Origin: Actinomycetota bacterium
Lineage (GTDB): Bacteria; Actinomycetota; Nitriliruptoria; Nitriliruptorales; JAHWKO01
Direction: 5' to 3'
Length of the DNA: 12,158 nt
NCBI GenBank assembly: GCA_019347855.1
Contig: JAHWKO010000074.1
Coordinates: forward strand, 1-12,158
In this document: in pieces, positions 6,056 through 12,158 of the stretch
Layout: the number at the start of each line of letters is the position of its first letter
Position numbering within the stretch: the stretch's first letter is position 1
Position numbers and translations under genes: made by a program
Notes under the pieces: generated by a model
The model's database searches: none
Seen by the model: the letters and a program-made list of their open reading frames with translations, nothing else
Told to the model about the DNA's origin: nothing

Positions 6056-8044
6056 TCATGACCGGCTCCTCGCGAGCTTCCGCGCCCGCCACCGCAGGAG
6101 GAACGGCAGACGCGGTTGCGAACGGCGACCGGCGAGCTCCCGCAGCAGGTCGTCCACCCCGTCCGCGGGGTGCTTGGCCAGACGCTCCAGGGCGTCGCGC
6201 TTCTCGGCTGAGTCGACGCCGCGCCGGGCGACCTCCGCCAACCCTTCAGCCGCTCGCTGCGTCGCGATGGCGCTGAGCTGCTGCAACGCCGACGTCCGCA
6301 CGGACGCGTCCCGGTCCAGCGCCAACCTCACCAGGTAGGGCACGGACCGCTCGCCGCCGACGGGCGGTAGCGCGCGGACGCACTCCTTGCGGACCTGGGG
6401 GTTGGGGTGCTGGGCGGCGGTCGCGACCTGGGGGAACACCTCGGAGGTACCGAGCCGCTCGAGGATCACGAGCGCGTTCCGGACCACGTACCACCTGGGG
6501 TCGGACAGTCGCTCGACCACGGGGCCGATGGCCTCCGAGCCGTCCCTGCTCGCGAGGTCAGACGCGACCGCGACCAGCTGCCCACGCACGCCGGCGTCCT
6601 CCTCGGCGGCCAGCACGTCCAGCAGCGGGTCCAGCGCCGCGACGCCGAACGGGTGCAGTAATGCGGTCAGCTCGTCGTACCGGTCGAGGTCGGTGTCCTC
6701 CACCAGCTGCGCGACCGTCCGCCGGTCGACGATGTCACGGCGCCGGCGGTCGAACAGGGCTCCCCGGTCCGGGTCGCTACCGCTGGCCTCCTCGACCGTC
6801 CGCAGCAGCCGCCCCACCAGGTCGCCTTCCCGAGCCACGAGTGCCGTCTGCGCCTCCTCGGCCCACGACTCGAGCACGGCACCGACCCGCTCCAGGTCGT
6901 CCTCGACGGTGAGGTAGTCGCGCAGGGCGCGCAGACCGAGCGTCTGACGCTCCTCCGTCGACGACGGGAACCCGTTCCGGACCTCTGCCACGTCGCTGTC
7001 CTCGGTCACGTGCACGGCTCGGGCGAGCATCTCGGAGACCGTCTCGACCACCGCACGGCCGGACGACCCGGCGCCCTCGACGGCAGCGTCGAACTCGGGG
7101 ACGATCGCTCCGCTGTCGTCCCGCCCCATCATCAGCGCGAGCGTGAGCTCGGCCAGGTCGTCGGCGCGGTCTCCCACCGCGCTCAGCCGCCGCGCCACAT
7201 CCACGGGGCTCGGTCCCTTGTCGCCGAGATCGACCAGGACCCGGGCCAGCTCCGCATCGGTCATCGTGCCGAGGTAGCCCTGCGCGAGCTCGTCGGACTC
7301 GACCCGGCCGATCACGTAGCCGGCGAAGGCACGACGGGTCCCCGCCGGCAGGTGCCCGACGATCCTGTGCAGGCGCGAGTACAGATCCGGGTGCCCGGTC
7401 AGCTCCGGCGGCAGCGAGGCGAGCACGGCCCGGAACCGCCGGTAGACCGACTCGGCCTGGTCCGCAGGTGAGCCCGACAGCCCACCGATCATCAGGTCGG
7501 TCGCGAACCCCGCCGGGTCGTCCAGGCGCTCCCAGATCTCGCGCTGCTCGGCGGTGAGCACGGTCGTCCGTAGCGGTTCCTCGGTGGCCTCGGGCTCGAC
7601 GTCCTCCACGGCGATCGTGGCCACGCCCCGCCGACGTAGCATCCTGGGTAGTCCCCCGGTCCCGAGCAGTTCCTCGGGCGGGAAGGTCAGCGACTCGTAG
7701 AACGCGGCGAGATCGTGCTGGTCGGGGATCCCCCGGATCTCGAGGCGCTCCGCACGTCGGTCGAACAGCGCCGACGCGAGCTTGCTCAGGGCTTCGTCGG
7801 TGGCGGACTCGAACCCGACGAACCCCTCGCCGTGGACCTCGACCGACAGCGGGCCGTGCTCCAGTGCCCGTTCCGCTGCGGCCCGGACCCGTAGGACGGC
7901 CGCGACGTACGCAGGCTGGGCGATGTCCCCAGGGAACAGACGGTAGGTCGACAGCCCGAGGGACACCTGCCGCAGCAGTGCGGCAGCGGCCTCCCCGCGG
8001 CCGCGCTCCCGCTCGGCGGCCCGCCCGTCGCGCTCCTCGGTCAC
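6056..8044 (-). CDS. HEAT-repeat protein with N-terminal module shared with the HD-GYP neighbour
   Basis: This is a predicted soluble, mostly helical 662-residue protein. Residues ~20-135 (LLRQVSLGLSTYRLFPGD..., then EALSKLASALFDRRAERLEIRGI) align in pattern with the N-terminus of the downstream HD-GYP protein. The middle is helical without a recognised domain. The C-terminal ~180 residues hold HEAT-type repeats: VVERLSDPRWYVVRNALVILERLG, then AAQHPNPQVRKECVRALPPVG and LALDRDASVRTSALQQLSAI. These repeats usually form protein-binding solenoids. The GTG at 8044 (VTEERDG) is chosen because it follows the lipoprotein stop by 28 bases and has AAGGGG upstream; the longer frame overlaps the lipoprotein gene and is Ser/Arg-rich without family character. 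The protein ends with a basic segment (LRWRARKLARSRS). A scaffold role in the same signalling or polysaccharide pathway is inferred from the operon; no enzymatic motif is visible. Confidence 0.8.
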   Translation of the reverse strand: MTEERDGRAAERERGRGEAAAALLRQVSLGLSTYRLFPGDIAQPAYVAAVLRVRAAAERALEHGPLSVEVHGEGFVGFESATDEALSKLASALFDRRAERLEIRGIPDQHDLAAFYESLTFPPEELLGTGGLPRMLRRRGVATIAVEDVEPEATEEPLRTTVLTAEQREIWERLDDPAGFATDLMIGGLSGSPADQAESVYRRFRAVLASLPPELTGHPDLYSRLHRIVGHLPAGTRRAFAGYVIGRVESDELAQGYLGTMTDAELARVLVDLGDKGPSPVDVARRLSAVGDRADDLAELTLALMMGRDDSGAIVPEFDAAVEGAGSSGRAVVETVSEMLARAVHVTEDSDVAEVRNGFPSSTEERQTLGLRALRDYLTVEDDLERVGAVLESWAEEAQTALVAREGDLVGRLLRTVEEASGSDPDRGALFDRRRRDIVDRRTVAQLVEDTDLDRYDELTALLHPFGVAALDPLLDVLAAEEDAGVRGQLVAVASDLASRDGSEAIGPVVERLSDPRWYVVRNALVILERLGTSEVFPQVATAAQHPNPQVRKECVRALPPVGGERSVPYLVRLALDRDASVRTSALQQLSAIATQRAAEGLAEVARRGVDSAEKRDALERLAKHPADGVDDLLRELAGRRSQPRLPFLLRWRARKLARSRS

Positions 8045-8072
8045 CCCGTCCCCTTCGGGCAGCCGCGACCCC

Positions 8073-8624
8073 CTACCCGTGGCTGCCGATGGACAGCTCC
8101 GGAGGCGGTGTGCCGCCGCCGGATGGGGCGAATCGTACCGTTGTGAGCACCTCGTCGAAGGTGTCGCGGTAGCGCTCGAAGACGTCCGGGCCGTCCGGGC
8201 TGCCACGTAGCACGACCGGCTGGAACAGCATCACCACGTCCCGCGACGGGACGACCACGACCATCTCGCGCAGGGGAGTCCCGTTCGCATCGTGGCGGAA
8301 CACCAGCCGGTTCGCCGGCATGCCTCCGACGGTGATCGCGTCGTCCGTCTCGACCTCGCCGTCCCGCTCGGCGACCAGCGACCGCCAGTCGTCGATCGAG
8401 GTGTCGGGTTCGCGCGTGAGGAAGACCGCGGCCTCCAGCTCGTCGCCCTGACCGGGTCCGAAGTCGACGTTCGCGATCGACAGCTTCTGCTCGTCGCGCT
8501 CGGCGACGGCCCAGCCGTCAGGCACCTCGACGGTCACATCACGCCACTCGACGGACCCGCTGCCCGTCCCGCACGCGCCGAGCAGGCCGAGCGCGAGCAC
8601 GACGAGCACCGAGCGCCACCTCAC
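8073..8624 (-). CDS. Small lipoprotein of unknown function
   Basis: This 183-residue protein starts with a clear lipoprotein signal peptide: charged MRWR, hydrophobic VLVVLALGLL and lipobox LGAC with the lipidated C18. The mature part begins GTGSGSVEWRDVTVEVPDGW and looks like a compact alpha/beta domain (WRDVTVEVPDGWAVAE, then MPANRLVFRH, and FDEVLTTVRF near the end). The pattern resembles the PsbP/DUF1795-like lipoproteins of actinobacteria, a weak match by eye. It would sit on the outer face of the membrane next to the co-polymerase encoded 39 bases upstream. The GTG at 8624 is chosen because it gives an ideal signal peptide, though its ribosome binding site is weak, so translation may depend on the upstream gene. 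Confidence 0.82.
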   Translation of the reverse strand: MRWRSVLVVLALGLLGACGTGSGSVEWRDVTVEVPDGWAVAERDEQKLSIANVDFGPGQGDELEAAVFLTREPDTSIDDWRSLVAERDGEVETDDAITVGGMPANRLVFRHDANGTPLREMVVVVPSRDVVMLFQPVVLRGSPDGPDVFERYRDTFDEVLTTVRFAPSGGGTPPPELSIGSHG

Positions 8625-8663
8625 GATGCCGGAACGATCCCGCCTACGTCCCGACCAGGACGG

Positions 8664-10889
8664 TCAGCCATCGCGGAGGTGCGATCCTGTCCCGCGCCCG
8701 GTCCACAGCGGTTCCTCGCGGTCATCCTCGTCGCTCGGCTCGTCCTGTTCCCGGGCAGGCTGCTCGCTGCGACTGGGGGGTTCCGTGGTCGTGGGGCCGT
8801 TCGACGACGAGGCGGGACCGTCCTCGGAGGGACCGAACCGCGGCTCCCGTGGCCGCCACGCGGGCGACTCGTCCGGCACCGGCTCGTCCAGTGTCGGTTC
8901 TTCCCGCGCGGGCGGCTCGTCCGGCCCTGGCTCGTCCAGCGTCGGTTCGTCCCGCACGGGCGGCTCGTCAGGTACCCGTTCGGCGCGATGCGCCTCCTCG
9001 TCTGAGCGATCGATGGGCAGCCCCCCCGAGGGGGCCGCTCGCTCTTCCGCGGGCGGGATGGTCGGTTCGGGAGGCGCCGAGGCCGGCGCAGATGCTGCGG
9101 GCTCATCCGCGCGGGTCGGGTCAGCCTGGGTGTCGAGATCCGTCTCGGGGCGCGGGACCCCTCGCGTGGCCCTCGACTTGCCGAACTGGTCGTCGGAACG
9201 TGACGCGGTCCACGTCCCCGGCGGGGGACCCGCCGACGCCGGCTGCTCCTCGGGCGGGTAGTCGTACTGGTCGTAGGCGTAGTAGTAGCGGTCGCCGGGC
9301 GTGACGTTGTTCAGCACGACACCGGCCACCTCAGCCCCGACGCCCCGCAGCTTGTCGGCCGTGTGCCGCAGGTTGCGGCGGCTGCCGTTGCGCGTATCCA
9401 CGACGATCACCGTCTGGCTGGAGATCGGCGCGACCTCCAAGGTGTCCGCGACCGCCAGGATCGGAGCGGTGTCGTAGACGATGAGCTCGGAGAGCGCCTC
9501 GAGCCGGAGGTGCAGGTCACGCATCGCTGTCCCCGCCAGGAGCTCAGCCGGGTTCGGCGGGACGTTGCCGGAGGTGATGACGCGCAGGTTCGGTACGCCG
9601 ATGTCGACCACGATGTCCTGGAGCTCGACCTCGCCGACCAACAGGTCCGACAGCCCGGGGGCGTTGTCGAGACCGAGGACCTTGGCGACGCCGGGGCGGC
9701 GCAGGTCCGCATCGATCAGCAGGACCTTCGTGCCGGCGCGCGCCGCGGCGACGGCCAGGTTCGCCGCGGTGGTGGTCTTGCCCTCCGCGGCGACGGCGCT
9801 GGTGACGGCCAGGGAACGTCCGACCGTCGCGTCCCCACGCGACGTGCCGCGCCCCCCGTACAGGACGAACCGGACGTTGGAGCGCAGCGTGCGGAAGGCC
9901 TCGGCCTTGGGCGAGAACTCGTCCACGAGCGTCGCGAGGCGCTTGTCCCTGTCGGACTCCTCCCGGAACGGGATGTGCCCGAGAACGGGCGCCTCGGCGG
10001 CCCGGACCGCGTCGTCGTCGCCGTGGATCGCGTCGTCGAGGAAGTCGCGCAGGAACGCCAGCCCGACGCCCAGCATCAGTCCCAGCACCAGGGCGAGGAT
10101 CCCCGTGCGGATCGGCTTCGGCGAGGCCGGTGAGGTCGGAACCTCGGCAGGGCGGATGACCTCGCCGCCTCCGCGCACGAGCGCGTCGCGTGACTCGAGC
10201 GTGGACAGCTGCGCGGTCACCTGACCCAGCTGGGTCAGCAGGCTGTCGCGCTCCTGGCGCAAGGTGGCCAGCTCCCCCTCGTCCGTCGGCGCTGCCGTCG
10301 GCGCGCCCTCTTCCTCCGCGGTGCCCGACGCTTCGGCAGCCTGGATCTGCTCCGAGAGCTCGTCGATCCGGTCGCGGATCGATTGCGCGCGGTCCTCCAG
10401 CGACTGTCCGGCGGTGAGCACGCGCTCCAGCGCCTGGTCGCGCCGGTCGGCGAGGTAGGAGTCGGCAACCGACCCGGCCAGGGCCGCCGCGAGCTCGGGA
10501 TCCTCGTCGGTGGCGGTGATCTCGAGCACCTGCGTGTCCGTGACGACGTCGACGTCGATCACCTCGAGCAGTTCCTTGGGGGCGCGGTCGAGGCCCAGGT
10601 CCTCGATCACCCGTTCCGCGACCGGGACGGACTTGACCAGCTTGCGCTGGGTCTGCAGCTCGGTGTTGCCGAACAGGGCCCGTTCCAGCGCGGACCGGTC
10701 GGTGGGTCCGTCGAACGGCTCGACGACCAGCTCGACGGTCGACTGGTACAGGGGCGTCTGGAGCATCGTGACGCCGATCGCGGCCGCGACGACGATGACG
10801 ACGGTCGCGACGATCAACCGGCGTCGGCGGCGCAAGACCGCCAGGTAGTCACGCAGGTCGAGCGTGTCCTGCTGCTCGTACGGAGCCAA
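8664..10889 (-). CDS. Polysaccharide co-polymerase fused to BY-type tyrosine kinase (Wzz/CpsD)
   Basis: It is a membrane protein of 741 residues that controls chain length and export of capsule or exopolysaccharide and autophosphorylates on tyrosines. The Wzz domain has TM1 at ~24-44, an extracytoplasmic part with coiled-coil-like stretches (~150-235), a Pro-rich PTSPASPKPIRTG and TM2 at ~262-281. The BY-kinase domain follows: AEAFRTLRSNVRF (329-341), Walker A SAVAAEGKTTTAANLA with K371, Walker A' VLLIDADLRRP (389-399) and Walker B LIVYDTAP (469-476). A tyrosine cluster DRYYYAYDQYDYPPEE (six Tyr, 535-544) comes next. Unusually it is followed by about 190 residues of Asp/Glu/Pro-rich, probably disordered tail with a 16-residue repeat. 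The start is TTG at 10889, because GGGGGA lies 6 bases upstream and APYEQQDTLDLRDYL is a typical N-terminus; no ATG or GTG in frame is nearby. The ATG at 10903 is out of frame. Confidence 0.93.
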   Translation of the reverse strand: MAPYEQQDTLDLRDYLAVLRRRRRLIVATVVIVVAAAIGVTMLQTPLYQSTVELVVEPFDGPTDRSALERALFGNTELQTQRKLVKSVPVAERVIEDLGLDRAPKELLEVIDVDVVTDTQVLEITATDEDPELAAALAGSVADSYLADRRDQALERVLTAGQSLEDRAQSIRDRIDELSEQIQAAEASGTAEEEGAPTAAPTDEGELATLRQERDSLLTQLGQVTAQLSTLESRDALVRGGGEVIRPAEVPTSPASPKPIRTGILALVLGLMLGVGLAFLRDFLDDAIHGDDDAVRAAEAPVLGHIPFREESDRDKRLATLVDEFSPKAEAFRTLRSNVRFVLYGGRGTSRGDATVGRSLAVTSAVAAEGKTTTAANLAVAAARAGTKVLLIDADLRRPGVAKVLGLDNAPGLSDLLVGEVELQDIVVDIGVPNLRVITSGNVPPNPAELLAGTAMRDLHLRLEALSELIVYDTAPILAVADTLEVAPISSQTVIVVDTRNGSRRNLRHTADKLRGVGAEVAGVVLNNVTPGDRYYYAYDQYDYPPEEQPASAGPPPGTWTASRSDDQFGKSRATRGVPRPETDLDTQADPTRADEPAASAPASAPPEPTIPPAEERAAPSGGLPIDRSDEEAHRAERVPDEPPVRDEPTLDEPGPDEPPAREEPTLDEPVPDESPAWRPREPRFGPSEDGPASSSNGPTTTEPPSRSEQPAREQDEPSDEDDREEPLWTGRGTGSHLRDG
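8862..8970. repeat. 48-bp tandem repeat, about 2.3 copies, in the co-polymerase tail
   Basis: Copy 1 (8862-8909) and copy 2 (8910-8957) differ at only a handful of bases, and a partial third copy begins at 8958. All start GGGCG[AG]CTCGTC on the plus strand. The unit is a multiple of three, so on the minus strand it encodes a 16-residue repeat, V/A-R-D/E-EPTLDEP-x-PDE-x-P, in the acidic tail. The repeat number can change without breaking the frame. Confidence 0.85.
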
Positions 10890-10926
10890 AGAGGGTCCCC
10901 CATGCCGAAGTCGAACGGGTGGGAGC

Positions 10927-12158
10927 CTACCCGTAGGGACCGTTGCGGGTCGGCGACCCGCTGGCGGGCTGGTGACCGTCGGAGTACGCGAAGTACGCGT
11001 CCCACCTGGCGTCGAGCCGACGCATCGCCTCGCCCACGGGCACCGCCCGCATCCGGTCGCCGTCGGCGTCCTCGACCAGCTGCAACACGCGCAGCTTGTC
11101 GATGCCGTCGCGGACCTCGAAGTCCATCGAGTGATCCCACCGCTCGCGGACCACTCCTCGACGGCCTCGTCGAGATCCTCGCCCGTCAGCGGTTCGTCCG
11201 CGGCCCGCAGGAAGTACCAGGCGAGCATCGCCTCCTTGACCTCCTCTTCCTCCGCCGCGTCCAACAGGTGGTGGAACACGCCCTCGTCGTTGTCGAGGTT
11301 GCGGAAGTACAGGTTCTCCGTGAGGGCGCGCATGAACTGCATCTGGCGGCTCCTGTACTTCGTGAACTGCCGCGTGATGTAGCCGAACAGCGAGCCCAGC
11401 CCGGCACCCAGCGTCACCAGGGTCGTCTGGTCGAGCTCGACCGCCTCGTCACGGATCCCCAGCCAGAAGCCGAACAGCAGGATGATCAGCCCGAGGGTTG
11501 TGAGCAGCTTCGTGGAGGCGATGATGATCCCGCTGAAGACGGCGGGCACGCCGATCAGGATCTTGTCGATACGGCGCATGCGTGGTTCGGCGTTGGGGAA
11601 CAGCATCTCGAGGTCGGCACGGGGCACGTCCTGGAACAGCTTGAGGGTGGTCGCGCCCGGTTCGTAGGGCAGCTCGTCAGGCAGCTCCTCGGGCAGGTGC
11701 TCGGGGTCCTTGAAGCTGACGTAGATCAGCACCTTCTCGTAGTTGGTGAAGGTCACCGTCCGCTCCCGCAACCCGAACCACTCGCTGACCGTCTCCTCGC
11801 GCTGGGTCTCGCCGCGTCGGAAGAACAGCACCTCGTCGAACTCCGACCGGTCGATCTCCAGCTCCAGCTCGACCAGCGAGTCCTCCTCGAACGCGGCCTC
11901 GAGCTCCTCGAAGGAAACCTCCTCGAAGTTGGCCTCGTCGAGGAGCTCCCGGAGCCCGTCGGTGAGCGTCTCGCGGGCCTCGCGCCGGTCCCCGTCGTCG
12001 TAGGTGCGCACCACGCGCGTGTCCGGGTCGGGGTGGAAGGGCGCGTAGGCGTCCTTCAGGGCCTCCAGCCGGGAGTGGTACTCGTGGTGGAAGATCGCGC
12101 TCAGCAGCTGCGCGAACGGACGGAAGCCGTCCTGGTCGTCGTCCTCCAGCCGGTCCTC
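10927..12158 (-). CDS. DUF3754 (TMEM143-like) membrane protein, 5' end outside window, 1-base frameshift
   Basis: The frame is open to the right edge and already matches the family there (DGFRPFAQLLSAIFHHEYHSRLEAL), so the start is outside the window. An acidic N-terminal part is followed by LKLFQDVPRADLEMLFPNAEPRMRRIDK, a DUF3754 hallmark. After it come a long hydrophobic stretch (ILIGVPAVFSGIIIASTKLLTTLG..., fragment residues ~200-235) and a second segment (TLVTLGAGLGSLFGYITRQF, ~246-265). After DLDEAVEEW (fragment residue 336) the frame turns into Ser/Cys/Arg-rich text. One frame over it continues VRERWDHSMDFEVRDGIDKLRVLQLVEDADGD and ends NGPYG-TAG, as the family predicts. A single missing base near 11150-11155 (GAGTGG-TCCGCG) explains this. 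Corrected, the fragment is about 410 residues. It ends 37 bases before the co-polymerase gene and is probably the same operon. The biochemical function is unknown. Confidence 0.82.

Noticed and set aside
8862..8970. CRISPR-like repeat array
   Set aside because: Copies are directly adjacent without spacers, imperfect, and in frame with a coding repeat.
8664..12014. One giant fusion of DUF3754 and the BY-kinase (1116 residues)
   Set aside because: The joining region is Ser/Arg/Cys-rich out-of-frame text. The proper DUF3754 C-terminus and stop lie in another frame, and the kinase gene has its own TTG start with GGGGGA. The apparent fusion comes from the one-base deletion.

Overview
This is a very GC-rich window with dense, mostly minus-strand genes, GTG and TTG starts, and 4-base GTGA overlaps between neighbouring genes. 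These traits and the protein sequences suggest a high-GC Actinomycetota-like bacterium, perhaps a Nitriliruptoria-like lineage; the lineage guess is weak. Standard TGA stops end several genes, so the genetic code is normal.

Left end (1-2395). The 5' part of a cysteinyl-tRNA synthetase gene (plus strand) runs tail-to-tail into the 5' part of a UDP-glucuronate decarboxylase-like gene (minus strand). Both stop abruptly at about 441-464, which looks like a rearrangement breakpoint or an assembly chimera. Just before the break, the decarboxylase reading frame leaves its family sequence at the conserved RIFN/TYGPR site and enters a segment resembling the N-terminal block of an intein. Upstream of it and translationally coupled lies UDP-glucose 6-dehydrogenase. 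The two enzymes would make UDP-glucuronate and then UDP-xylose for surface polysaccharide.

Middle (2396-4497). A divergent plus-strand gene encodes a thioredoxin-fold (redoxin/TlpA-like) protein. An in-frame TGA falls exactly at the active-site cysteine position (WASW-TGA-GCR), and a short hairpin of bacterial SECIS type follows it. It is probably a selenoprotein. Facing it is a two-gene minus-strand cassette: an XRE-type regulator (with a 1-base frameshift) overlapping by 4 bases a small nucleotidyltransferase-fold protein. The cassette has its own AT-rich promoter/operator-like inverted repeat and resembles a toxin-antitoxin-like pair.

Right part (4498-12158). Five closely spaced minus-strand genes form a likely operon. 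In order of transcription they are: a DUF3754/TMEM143-like membrane protein (5' end outside the window, one frameshift); a Wzz/BY-kinase polysaccharide co-polymerase with an internal tyrosine cluster and a long acidic proline-rich tail; a small lipoprotein; a HEAT-repeat protein; and an HD-GYP cyclic-di-GMP phosphodiesterase-like protein. The last two seem to share a related N-terminal module. The layout suggests that exopolysaccharide export or chain-length control is tied to a c-di-GMP-related signalling output.

No tRNA, rRNA, CRISPR array or insertion sequence was seen. No gene-free stretch exceeds 300 bases; the longest is the 136-base divergent region 2396-2531.
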